NCBI RefSeq assembly: GCF_025060755.1
Contig: NZ_JANYUY010000010.1
Coordinates: forward strand, 1-64,000
DNA: 64,000 nt
Direction of reading: 5' to 3'
From: Paenibacillus doosanensis
GTDB lineage: Bacteria; Bacillota; Bacilli; Paenibacillales; NBRC-103111
Under the pieces are notes generated by a model. It saw only the letters and a program-made list of their open reading frames with translations, had not been told where the DNA came from and did not search any database. Of this stretch, positions 44,051 through 51,891 are shown piece by piece (position 1 is the stretch's first letter; every line of letters starts with the position of its first letter). A program made the position numbers and the translations under genes.

Positions 44051-45559
44051 ATGTTGGATAGTTTTATGCAAGTAGCGGAAGGATTTGCGGCGGCGTTTTC
44101 CTGGTGGAACCTTCTGTACTGCCTTATCGGAGTCACCATCGGGATGCTGGTAGGCGTTCTTCCCGGGTTAGGGCCGACGACGGGCACGGCGTTATTGCTG
44201 CCCATTACGTTCTCGATGGAGCCCGTATCCGCCATCATTATGCTGTCGGGCATTTACTACGGCTCCATGTACGGCGGAACGATTACATCCGTGCTGATTA
44301 ACACGCCGGGAGAAGCGGCTTCGGTCATCACCTGTTTGGACGGTCACCCGATGGCCAGGCAGGGGCGCGCCGGAACGGCGCTGGGCGTAGCCGGGATCGG
44401 CTCTTTCATCGGCGGTACCGTTTCGATCGTTGCTTTGGCGGTGATCGGCCCGCCGCTGGCCAAGCTGGCTTTGCAGTTCGGTCCTCAGGAGTTTTTTGCG
44501 CTGATGGTGTTCGGGCTCGTTATGGTTATCGGGTTGATGGGCAAATCGGTCGTTCGCGGGCTCGTATCCGCTATTTTAGGGCTGGCGCTGTCGCTCATCG
44601 GGATGGACCCCGTCTCCGGGGCGATGAGGTTTACGTTCGGGGAAGCGCATTTGATGAGCGGGCTCGATTTTGTAACGATCGCTATGGGGCTGTTCGGGAT
44701 TTCCGAAGTTCTGATCGGCATGGAACAAAGCATGAATGGCGAGAAGCTGCCTAAAGTCAAAGGACTGCTGCCCAAACGCGAGGAATGGCGCCCTACGCTG
44801 ATGGCTATCGCGAGAGGCACAGGGCTCGGAATGATTACCGGGCTGATCCCGGGTTCCAATTCCGTCATCCCGGCCATCCTGTCCTATTCATTGGAGAAAA
44901 AGGTGGCCAAGGACCCGTCGCGGTTCGGCAAAGGCGCGATCGAGGGCGTGGCGGGCCCCGAGACGGCGAACAACGCCTACTGCGGCTCGGCGCTCATTCC
45001 CTTGTTTACGCTAGGCATTCCGAGTTCTCCGACGATCGCGATTATTTTGGGTGCGTTCATTATGCACGGCCTGACGCCGGGGCCGACATTGTTCGAGAGC
45101 AATCCCATATTCGTATGGGCCGTCATTGCCAGTATGTTCATCGGCAACGGCATGCTGCTGATCATGAACCTTCCTATGGCCGGCGTCTGGGCGAAAATCG
45201 CAATGATTCCTCCGAAAATATTGTTCCCGCTCATCATGATCATTTCTGTCATAGGGGCATATACGGTCAACAACAGCCTTTGGGACGTGGCGGTTATGGT
45301 CGTATTCGGCGTGGTCGGCTACGCGATGAAGAAGCTCGACATTCCGATGGCTCCGATTGTGCTGACATTTGTTTTGGGCAAGCTGCTGGAAAATTCATTG
45401 CTGCAATCGCTGATTTATTTTAAGGGAGATTTCTGGGGGTTCTTTCAGCGGCCTATTTCGGGAACGCTGCTCGTTATCGCCATTCTCATGTTCGTCTTCA
45501 GCATTTATACGACGATTAAGAAAAAACGCGACATGTTTGCCGGAGATGTGGAGATGTGA
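44051..45559 (+). CDS. tctA: Tripartite tricarboxylate transporter large subunit, TctA
   Basis: 502 residues, about 12 helices. GVLPGLGPTTGTALLLPITF, YYGSMYGGTITSVLINTPGE and GLIPGSNSVIPAILSYSLE are signature blocks of the TctA family, which imports di- and tricarboxylates with cation symport. AAGGAGGG precedes the ATG. It is followed by the dehydratase genes. Confidence 0.95.
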   Translation: MLDSFMQVAEGFAAAFSWWNLLYCLIGVTIGMLVGVLPGLGPTTGTALLLPITFSMEPVSAIIMLSGIYYGSMYGGTITSVLINTPGEAASVITCLDGHPMARQGRAGTALGVAGIGSFIGGTVSIVALAVIGPPLAKLALQFGPQEFFALMVFGLVMVIGLMGKSVVRGLVSAILGLALSLIGMDPVSGAMRFTFGEAHLMSGLDFVTIAMGLFGISEVLIGMEQSMNGEKLPKVKGLLPKREEWRPTLMAIARGTGLGMITGLIPGSNSVIPAILSYSLEKKVAKDPSRFGKGAIEGVAGPETANNAYCGSALIPLFTLGIPSSPTIAIILGAFIMHGLTPGPTLFESNPIFVWAVIASMFIGNGMLLIMNLPMAGVWAKIAMIPPKILFPLIMIISVIGAYTVNNSLWDVAVMVVFGVVGYAMKKLDIPMAPIVLTFVLGKLLENSLLQSLIYFKGDFWGFFQRPISGTLLVIAILMFVFSIYTTIKKKRDMFAGDVEM

Positions 45560-45586
45560 TTGCAACGCAACATAAGGAGGGTTGAC

Positions 45587-45937
45587 ATGCAAGAGCGCAC
45601 GCAAGCCAGAAGACTGCTCGTTTTGTCCGCCAAAGATAATACGGCGACCGCGCTCGCCGTGCTGCGCCAAGGCTCGGAGGTGACACCGGACGAAACCGGA
45701 GGCGGTCCGTCCGTTATATTGCAGGACACGATTCCGTTCGGACATAAGTTCGCTCTCACTTTGATTCCTGCCGGACAATTCGTGCTCAAATTCGGCGTTC
45801 CGATAGGAATCGCAATGTCCGATATTCCGGCAGGAGCACACATTCATTTGCATAATTTGCGCAGCATGCAGCAGGAAGGAGGTGACAATGAACATGATGG
45901 GGTTCAAAAGAGCGGATGGAAGAATCGGCATACGTAA
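45587..45937 (+). CDS. SAF-domain small subunit of a UxaA-type (altronate dehydratase/sulfolactate lyase) enzyme
   Basis: About 116 residues. SAKDNTATALAVLRQG, DTIPFGHKFALTLIPAG and AMSDIPAGAHIHLHNLRS are SAF-domain features of the small chain in UxaA, GarD and SuyA proteins. ATG 45587 follows AAGGAGGG. The 3' end overlaps the large-subunit gene by 50 bases, an unusually long overlap. Together they would dehydrate or lyse a hydroxy-acid. SuyA of (R)-sulfolactate sulfo-lyase is a specific alternative. Confidence 0.75.
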   Translation: MQERTQARRLLVLSAKDNTATALAVLRQGSEVTPDETGGGPSVILQDTIPFGHKFALTLIPAGQFVLKFGVPIGIAMSDIPAGAHIHLHNLRSMQQEGGDNEHDGVQKSGWKNRHT

Positions 45938-47072
45938 TCATGTCGCGGTTATTTATACCGTAGAATGCGCGCATCATGTAGCCGATACGATTTCGCGAGG
46001 CGTACCGGGTACCGAGGTGTTCGGCTTTGCCGGGTGCTATCAGGATACTTACGCATTTCGGATGCTCGTGGAGCTTGGGCGTCATCCGAACGTCGCGGGC
46101 GTACTCATCGTTCGTCTCGGATGCGAAAGCACCGATGTGAATGCGCTTGCAGCTCAAATCGCCGTCAGCGGCAAGCCGGTGGAACTGATTGCAATTCAGG
46201 AGGCCGGCGGTTCGCTCGCCTCCATCGAGCTGGGCAAGACGATAGCGGCCCGCATGATTCGCGATGCCGAGCGGCATCGGCGGGTACCGATCGGGCTAGG
46301 TGATCTCATTATCGGAGTGGAGTGCGGAGGCTCCGATGCGACTTCCGGCTTGTCGGCCAATCCCGCTGCCGGCTGGGCTGTCGACCGGCTGATCGAGCAG
46401 GGGGCGACCGTCATTTTCAGCGAGCTGCCCGAACTGCTCGGCTGCAACGACTACTTGCTCTCGCGGGCAGCGGGTGAGGCGGTCAAAGCCCGGCTCACGG
46501 ACGGATTGAAACGGGCGCGGGCGCTCGGCAATGCGCTGCGCACGTTTGCGGTTTCGGCCGGCAACGAAGAAGGCGGCTTGACGACGATTGAGGAAAAGTC
46601 GCTCGGCGCTCTATGCAAGGCGGGCACGAAGCCGATCAGCGGCATATTGAAGCCCGCGCAAAGACCGGAGCTGCCCGGCCTGTATATTCTGGACAAAGTC
46701 GGCTTGCTCGATTCGAGCTCATTGACATTGTACGAGGAAAACGACAGCGACGGATTGGTCACGCTGCTTGCTTCGGGAGCGCAGCTGCTTCTCTTCACGA
46801 CCGGCCGCGGCAGCGTCGTAGGTTCCGTCGTCGCTCCGGTCGTCAAAATATGCGGTAATCCGCAGACAGCCGTCAAAATGGCCGATAACATCGATATCAA
46901 CGCCGGCGGGATCATCGAAGGAACGGATACGATCGAAGACGTAGGCGCGGAGCTGCTGAAGCTCATTCAGCGCGTCGCAGCCGGAGAGCGGACGAAAGCG
47001 GAGCGTCTCGGACACAAGGAATATGCGATTCCTTACAAGCCGGGAAGAGCCTGCGACATGTACACATCATAA
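45888..47072 (+). CDS. UxaA/GarD/SuyB-type large subunit, hydroxy-acid dehydratase or lyase
   Basis: About 394 residues. FKRADGRIGIRNHVAVIYTVECA at the start, VECGGSDATSGLSANPAAGWAVDRL and TGRGSVVGSVVAPVVKICGN, then DINAGGIIEG near the end, are hallmark blocks of the altronate/galactarate dehydratase C-terminal family. Its length is close to SuyB. GGAAGGAGGTGACA sets ATG 45888; ATG 45894 is possible. With the Tct importer and the RraA-like gene it points to use of an imported sugar acid or related carboxylate. Confidence 0.8.
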   Translation: MNMMGFKRADGRIGIRNHVAVIYTVECAHHVADTISRGVPGTEVFGFAGCYQDTYAFRMLVELGRHPNVAGVLIVRLGCESTDVNALAAQIAVSGKPVELIAIQEAGGSLASIELGKTIAARMIRDAERHRRVPIGLGDLIIGVECGGSDATSGLSANPAAGWAVDRLIEQGATVIFSELPELLGCNDYLLSRAAGEAVKARLTDGLKRARALGNALRTFAVSAGNEEGGLTTIEEKSLGALCKAGTKPISGILKPAQRPELPGLYILDKVGLLDSSSLTLYEENDSDGLVTLLASGAQLLLFTTGRGSVVGSVVAPVVKICGNPQTAVKMADNIDINAGGIIEGTDTIEDVGAELLKLIQRVAAGERTKAERLGHKEYAIPYKPGRACDMYTS

Positions 47073-47084
47073 CGAGGAAAGCGA

Positions 47085-47786
47085 GTGGATAGAATGCAGA
47101 AGGAACAAGAGCAAAACGGATTATACGGGGATATCGCCATAGAGGAAATCATCGAACGGTTTTCACGCATATATACCGGAGCCATTTCCGACGCGCTGGA
47201 TCAGTTAGGGTATAAACATCAAGTGCTGCCGAAAGAACTTAAAGGCTTGACGGCCGATGCCAAATTATGCGGAACGGCGCTTACGGTGCGAGGAGAGGCT
47301 ACGCATTCGGAGGACGCGGACGTCGTCTTCGTGCCGATGCTCAAAATGCTGGGCGACGTGCAGAAATTCAACGTGGTCGTAAGTCAGCCTAACGACAGCG
47401 CCTGCTCCCATCTCGGCGAGCTCTCCTCCACGACCATCAAGGCTCGGGGCGGCGTCGGCGCCGTTATTTACGGCGGAGTGAGGGATGTGGATTACATCGA
47501 GAAGCTCGGGCTGCCCGTATTTCATCTCTATACGACGCCGGCGGATATCGTCGGGCGCTGGTGCTTGAAGGAGTACAACGTGCCGATTCGGATTCAAAAT
47601 GTCGACGTGCATCCGATGGACATTATTGCGGCCGACAAAGACGGCGTCGTCGTCATCCCCAAGCAGATCGCCCTGCAGGCGCTGGAACGCGCGGAAGCGC
47701 TCGTCGCAACGGAAAATCACGTAAGAAACGACGTTATGAACGGAATGCACCCGCTGGAATCTTATTATAAGCACGGCTGGTTTTAG
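47085..47786 (+). CDS. RraA-like protein, probable 2-oxoacid aldolase
   Basis: 233 residues of the RraA/HMG-CHA aldolase superfamily: YTGAISDALDQLG at the start, GGVGAVIYGGVRDVDYI with the conserved G-G-x-R-D and DIIAADKDGVVVIPKQ. Members either inhibit RNase E or cleave 4-hydroxy-4-methyl-2-oxo acids with a divalent metal. In this operon an aldolase acting after the dehydratase is more likely. GTG 47085 has GAGGAAAG at good distance; ATG 47094 is further from it. Last gene before a terminator. Confidence 0.82.
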   Translation: MDRMQKEQEQNGLYGDIAIEEIIERFSRIYTGAISDALDQLGYKHQVLPKELKGLTADAKLCGTALTVRGEATHSEDADVVFVPMLKMLGDVQKFNVVVSQPNDSACSHLGELSSTTIKARGGVGAVIYGGVRDVDYIEKLGLPVFHLYTTPADIVGRWCLKEYNVPIRIQNVDVHPMDIIAADKDGVVVIPKQIALQALERAEALVATENHVRNDVMNGMHPLESYYKHGWF

Positions 47787-47864
47787 ACAAGCGGCATCGG
47801 GCGCTTAGCTTGGCGCTAACCAGAGAAAACAGGAAGTTCATCGCCGCTCCGCTTCATTAGAGCA

Positions 47865-47905
47865 GGCTCTTTCGCTTCCGAGACGAAGCGAAGGGGCTTT
47901 TTTTT
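47865..47905 (+). terminator. Terminator of the Tct/dehydratase operon
   Basis: GGCTCTTTCGCTTC pairs with GAAGCGAAGGGGCT (three G-T pairs), followed by eight T. Confidence 0.85.
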
Positions 47906-47997
47906 CTCATATGGGCAGGTCGAGCGGCTTTTTTGAAGCTGTAGAGAGCTTGAACATGTCATGCCGAAAAAAATTAGCGCTTCGAAATGTCAGCCCA

Positions 47998-48045
47998 TTG
48001 ACATACCTACCGACGGTATGTATACTAAAGATACCTACCGACGGT
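47998..48045 (+). promoter_or_regulatory. Promoter with tandem operators for the TetR gene pair
   Basis: TTGACA (47998-48003), a 17-base spacer and TATACT (48021-48026). ATACCTACCGACGGT occurs twice (48003-48017 and 48031-48045), 28 bases apart, each containing the palindrome TACCGACGGT(A/T). The first fills the spacer and the second covers the start region, the expected layout for repression by the TetR encoded downstream. Confidence 0.8.
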
Positions 48046-48079
48046 TTGTTGATAAAGAAGAATGAAGGGAAGAATCATT

Positions 48080-48688
48080 ATGAATAAAACTAAAAAAGAA
48101 ATTATCATTACATTGCTTCTGAACATCGCACTGCCTTATGCTATTTATCAACTGCTGATTTCCCATACGAGCAGCTTGACGGCGCTCTCCGCCGCGGCTC
48201 TCGTCCCGCTGTGCGACACGCTGTACAGCCTGATCAAGACGCGCAAAGCGGATGTGTTTTCCGGATTTATTTTCCTAGGCCTGATCCTCGGCGTCATTGC
48301 CGTTCTTCTGGGCGGCGACGAGCGGTTTATTTTGCTCAGAGAGTCCTATGTAACCGGGATTATGGGTTTGCTGTTTCTGGTGTCGCTGTTTTGGGCCCGC
48401 CCGCTCATTTATTATTTTGCCGAAAGATTCACGGGACATGATCCGCAAATGAATGAGAAATGGGAGAGATTGCCGAATTACCGCCGGACATTCCGCCTGA
48501 TGACGTCCGTATGGGGAGTCAGCCTGCTGCTGGAGGCTTGCGTCAAGGTTGCGCTGGTATACTCGCTGTCCATCCCGACGTTCCTCGCTATTTCGCCGTT
48601 TGCGACTTACGGGATTATCGCCTTGACGATCTGGTGGAATATCAGCTATGTTAGACGGGTCAAAAGGGAAGCGGCCGCAAGGTTCTAA
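48080..48688 (+). CDS. Membrane protein of the VC0807-like family
   Basis: About 202 residues, five to six predicted helices, with few charged residues in the helices. ALVPLCDTLYSLIKTRKADVFSGFI and RPLIYYFAERFTGHDP, then RTFRLMTSVWGVSLL, resemble the VC0807 family of unknown function. ATG 48080 follows AAGGGAAGAATC. It shares a promoter and two operators with the TetR gene 80 bases on, so it is probably induced by a compound that the TetR protein binds. Confidence 0.7.
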   Translation: MNKTKKEIIITLLLNIALPYAIYQLLISHTSSLTALSAAALVPLCDTLYSLIKTRKADVFSGFIFLGLILGVIAVLLGGDERFILLRESYVTGIMGLLFLVSLFWARPLIYYFAERFTGHDPQMNEKWERLPNYRRTFRLMTSVWGVSLLLEACVKVALVYSLSIPTFLAISPFATYGIIALTIWWNISYVRRVKREAAARF

Positions 48689-48768
48689 AGCATTCGGACC
48701 GAGGGTTGGCGATTGTTTTGAAAGTATGCAAAAATACCGGCGTAAAAGAACTATTGGAGGTAAACGAT

Positions 48769-49374
48769 ATGCAGGATAAATCGATGAACGCCAGTCTGAA
48801 GATGCTGCTGGACATCGCGGAACAGATGATTTTGGAAAAGGGCTGCCGGGCGACGACGCTCCAGGATATTGCCGACCGGGGCGGGCTGACTAAAGGCGCC
48901 ATTTATCACTACGTCAAAAGCAAAGACGAATTGTTCGGCCTGATTCTCGAGGCGGGCATGGAGACGACCAACCAGCGGTTTTTCGAATCCGTTGCCCGGG
49001 CGCCAGAAGGGCGCGAGGGGTTGGCAGGTCCGCTGAACACGCTGTCCGAACGGCTTGGGCATGTAGCGGGCACGGACAACGCCGCCAATCTGATCTTTAT
49101 CTACCTGCTCAGTCAAAACGATAAGCCCGCCGTAGCGGCCATCTTGAACCGTTATTACGAGGCGGCTGTTCAAACATCCAAGAAGTGGATTGAGGTCGGG
49201 CAGCAGCACGGCGCCATTCCGGAGCATGTCGATGCGGAGAAGGCCGCACGGATGTTCGCCATTTTTAAAAACGGTCTGCAGGTGCAGCACATCGTATCGC
49301 CCGACGGCGGCGAGATCGGCGACCGGGATATATTCCAATTTATGATGAATGCGCTTGGCGGAGGAAGAGATTGA
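48769..49374 (+). CDS. TetR/AcrR-family regulator
   Basis: About 201 residues. Helix-turn-helix ILEKGCRATTLQDIADRGGLTKGAI, then YHYVKSKDELFGLILEAG, and an all-helical ligand domain. ATTGGAGGTAAACG sets ATG 48769. It lies in an operon with the VC0807-like gene and likely represses it through the tandem ACCGACGGT operators. Confidence 0.88.
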   Translation: MQDKSMNASLKMLLDIAEQMILEKGCRATTLQDIADRGGLTKGAIYHYVKSKDELFGLILEAGMETTNQRFFESVARAPEGREGLAGPLNTLSERLGHVAGTDNAANLIFIYLLSQNDKPAVAAILNRYYEAAVQTSKKWIEVGQQHGAIPEHVDAEKAARMFAIFKNGLQVQHIVSPDGGEIGDRDIFQFMMNALGGGRD

Positions 49375-49404
49375 AGCACATTCAGCGAATTTAGAACGTC
49401 ATTA

Positions 49405-49430
49405 AGTCCTTGCGTTCCAAGGGCTTTTTT
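49405..49430 (+). terminator. Terminator after the TetR gene
   Basis: AGTCCTTG pairs with CAAGGGCT around CGTTC, followed by six T, and runs straight into repeat copy R3. Confidence 0.8.
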
Positions 49431-49484
49431 GTCGTTTAGGAAATGATGCGCAGCAATTTCCTGTGGATATCCGGGGGCTCTCCC
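49431..49484 (+). repeat. Dispersed structured repeat, 5' fragment R3
   Basis: GTCGTTTAGGAAATGATGCG, then CAGCAATTTCC, TGTGGATATCC and GGGGGCTC match the first 50 bases of copies R1 and R2. After CTCCC the similarity stops. As in R1 and R2, the copy begins in the T-tract of a terminator. Confidence 0.75.
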
Positions 49485-49689
49485 TTGCCAGTTAATTTAT
49501 CGTATTTTTTGGATGGAACAGCATCCTTTTTAAGGTTTGTAAAAGGTGTTTTAACGAGTTTCGGTGATTTTATGTAGGTGACCTTGTCAGTTGAATTTTA
49601 CGGCGTTTAAACGATGATTTTGCTCGTTAAAATTCGTATTTCAACAGCATTTGTCGTGTGATATCATATGTAAAAAAGGAGGGCTTGAT
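49485..49689. other. AT-rich intergenic stretch with a spaced inverted repeat
   Basis: This stretch is AT-rich compared with its surroundings. TTTTAACGAG (49549-49558) is repeated inverted as CTCGTTAAAA (49623-49632). No gene is seen. TTCAAC with a 16-base spacer and TATCAT precede the small frame at 49690. Confidence 0.4.
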
Positions 49690-49770
49690 TTGAAAATAAT
49701 GGTTTGTTATCCGCAACGGCGGATTGGGCGGCATGAGGCATCTTATTCTAATGGGAGGCAGGCACGATGA
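49690..49770 (+). CDS. Possible 26-residue leader peptide before the TSUP gene
   Basis: TTG 49690 follows a strong AAAAAAGGAGGG and opens a frame of 26 codons, MKIMVCYPQ...GRQAR. It ends at a TGA overlapping the ATG of the permease gene (ATGA). The strong ribosome site and exact stop/start overlap suggest a coupled leader, but the peptide has no recognised similarity and could be chance. Confidence 0.35.
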   Translation: MKIMVCYPQRRIGRHEASYSNGRQAR

Positions 49771-50513
49771 CGGCTGAGGTTATCGTCTTGGTCATCGCTG
49801 CGGTGTTCATCGGCGCCTTGATGAGAGCCGTATTCGGCTTCGGAGAAGCGATCGTCAGCATGCCGTTGCTTGCGATGCTTCCGATTCCTTTGCAAACCTC
49901 GGTGTCCCTGATCGGGCTGGCCGGCCTGACCGTGGCTCTGTTTACCGTATTCGGCGGCTGGCGCCATATTGACCGCGCCGTGCTGATCCGGCTGGCGGCC
50001 GCCGCCGTCATCGGCATTCCCGCCGGCCTGGTCGTGCTTCGTTACACGCCGGCTTTTGTCATTACATTTGGCTTGGGAGTGTTTCTGATCGTATACGGCG
50101 GGTACTGCCTGCTGAAGAAAACGTTGTCCAGCGCGATCGAGCGGCCGCTGCTCAACGATCGCGGATGGGTGCTGCCGTTCGGCTTCGCCTCGGGAGTGCT
50201 CGGCAGCGCCTATAACTTCAACGGAGTGCCCGTCGTCGTATACGGTACTTTGCGGCGATGGCATCCGGAGCGGTTTCGGGGCACGCTGCAGGCCCATTTT
50301 CTCATATCCGGCGTCCTTGTCGTTGCCGGCCATGCGCTGGGCGGGTTATGGACGGCGGACGCGCTCGTGATGTACGGCTACTCGCTGCCCGCTATTCTTT
50401 GCGCCACCGCGCTCGGCGTTTATGTGAACAAGCGTATTCCCGCCAAGAAATTCGAAAGCTGCCTATACGTCATTATTATCGTGCTCGGCATCTTATTGCT
50501 GCTGCCCCGTTAG
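49767..50513 (+). CDS. TSUP/TauE-SafE family permease
   Basis: 248 residues with about eight helices in two halves. Near the start GALMRAVFGFGEAIVSMPLLAML and mid-protein FASGVLGSAYNFNGVPVVVYG are the conserved G-x-G-x-G-E and N-x-x-G-P repeats of the family, which moves sulfite, sulfonates or organic anions out of or into cells. The substrate is not determinable. ATGGGAGG precedes the ATG, and a possible leader frame overlaps it. Confidence 0.88.
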   Translation: MTAEVIVLVIAAVFIGALMRAVFGFGEAIVSMPLLAMLPIPLQTSVSLIGLAGLTVALFTVFGGWRHIDRAVLIRLAAAAVIGIPAGLVVLRYTPAFVITFGLGVFLIVYGGYCLLKKTLSSAIERPLLNDRGWVLPFGFASGVLGSAYNFNGVPVVVYGTLRRWHPERFRGTLQAHFLISGVLVVAGHALGGLWTADALVMYGYSLPAILCATALGVYVNKRIPAKKFESCLYVIIIVLGILLLLPR

Positions 50514-50521
50514 GTATCGGT

Positions 50522-50536
50522 TGATAATGATTCTCA
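50522..50536. promoter_or_regulatory. Fur box upstream of the AraC gene
   Basis: TGATAATGATTCTCA matches the 7-1-7 Fur box TGATAATNATTATCA at 14 of 15 positions, about 90 bases before the AraC-type gene. Confidence 0.8.
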
Positions 50537-50623
50537 ACGGTGATACGATAAACCAATACGCCACAAGCGTGCACGGCGCGCAGACGGCGGTTCGCAAATA
50601 GAAAAGGAGGCGGAGGCGTACCA

Positions 50624-51604
50624 ATGGAGCAGATCATTCGCTCGGATTTTATCCACGGTTATTTTGACGGGCTCTCCGCTTATGTGGCCGATTGCGGGAT
50701 GGAGGACAGCGGGGAGCAGCACCTTGTTCTTTCTCCGCTTTTGGGCGAGGGAAGCATATCCCGGCTGAAAATCCGGCAGGGCGTTGAAGTGGTTATTACG
50801 GATATGGTTTTGGAAGAAGAATGGGATCAGTACATCCATGAAAAGCAAGTGCTGGAGATCAACTATTGTTTCAGCGGACTCACGGATTGCTATTATCGGG
50901 GCAACCGATTCAAGAGCTCCGAGCAGTCCGGCAATGTGTATTCGGTGGAAGACGGCGATTTCCGTTTGGTGAAACAATCCAAACAGCGCTATCAATTTGT
51001 AGAGATACGTATGTCGCCGGAGCAGATGCTGCGTTACTTTGAGCATACCGACGATTATCGGAGCGTGGAGAACTGGTTGGAAGGCCAAATGGGGCGAATA
51101 AGCCCTTTGCAGGATTGTGTGGAGCTTAAGCGCGCGGTTACTGAAATCGTCCGCTCGCCTTATCGGCGCTCGTTAAAGAAACTGCATATGGAAAGCAAGA
51201 TTATGGAGATTATTTTGCTCGTTTTGGAACCTTATACGAGAGCGCCGGATTCGCCGCCGGGGGCTTTTCTGAAAAAGCACGATATAGAGAAGCTGTACGC
51301 CGCCAAGGGGATCATTGCCGAGCGGCTCGAAAATCCATTGTCGTTAAGAGAACTGGCGCGCGTAACGGAATTGAACGAGTTCAAGCTTAAGAAAGGGTTT
51401 AAACAATTATTCGGCATGACCGTGTTCGAATATGTCAGGGATCGGCGCCTGGAGAAGGGCGTATTGCTGATGCAGGTCGAACAATTGAATGTCGGCGAGG
51501 CTGCGGCGGCCGTAGGCTATAACAATCCGAGCAATTTTTCGGCGGCATTTTACAAAAAATACGGGTGTACGCCCGCTCAATATGTAAAGTTACAAAAGCA
51601 ATAG
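50624..51604 (+). CDS. AraC-family regulator, PchR/YbbB-like
   Basis: 326 residues. The N-terminal half (LEEEWDQYIHEKQVLEINYCFSG) resembles PchR-type siderophore-responsive regulators. The C-terminal AraC domain has PLSLRELARVTELNEFKLKKGFKQ and NVGEAAAAVGYNNPSNFSAAFYKKYG. With a Fur box upstream it is likely made under iron limitation and would activate iron-uptake genes, none of which are in the window unless the following nitroreductase/suf region is its target. AAAAGGAGG precedes the ATG. Confidence 0.87.
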   Translation: MEQIIRSDFIHGYFDGLSAYVADCGMEDSGEQHLVLSPLLGEGSISRLKIRQGVEVVITDMVLEEEWDQYIHEKQVLEINYCFSGLTDCYYRGNRFKSSEQSGNVYSVEDGDFRLVKQSKQRYQFVEIRMSPEQMLRYFEHTDDYRSVENWLEGQMGRISPLQDCVELKRAVTEIVRSPYRRSLKKLHMESKIMEIILLVLEPYTRAPDSPPGAFLKKHDIEKLYAAKGIIAERLENPLSLRELARVTELNEFKLKKGFKQLFGMTVFEYVRDRRLEKGVLLMQVEQLNVGEAAAAVGYNNPSNFSAAFYKKYGCTPAQYVKLQKQ

Positions 51605-51627
51605 AAGGATGGAATTTGGTATTGCAA

Positions 51628-51666
51628 AGCCGTTCGCTTTCGTTTTGGAAAGCCGAACGGCTATTT
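51628..51666 (+). terminator. Terminator after the AraC gene
   Basis: AGCCGTTCG-CTTTC pairs with GAAAG-CCGAACGGCT (one bulge); only ATTT follows, so the T-tract is short. Confidence 0.7.
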
Positions 51667-51780
51667 GCGTTGCGGCTGAAAACCTCGGAGCGCCTCAGCG
51701 AAAATGGTATGCAGACTGAGGCTGCTCCGTCTTCAGCCGAAAAAAATCCGTTTACAGGTAGAAAAAAAAACCGATGCAAA

Positions 51781-51795
51781 TGATAATCAATATCA
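51781..51795. promoter_or_regulatory. Second Fur box, upstream of the nitroreductase remnant and suf genes
   Basis: TGATAATCAATATCA matches the Fur 7-1-7 consensus at 13 of 15 positions. It lies 97 bases before the start of the broken nitroreductase and about 330 before sufC. Confidence 0.7.
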
Positions 51796-51891
51796 TCGTA
51801 GCGGCTGGCGGGGATATCGCGTATCTGGTCGAAAGATACCGATGCATCGCTTGGCTTCTCGATATTTTGACGAAATACGGAGGAGAGAACG

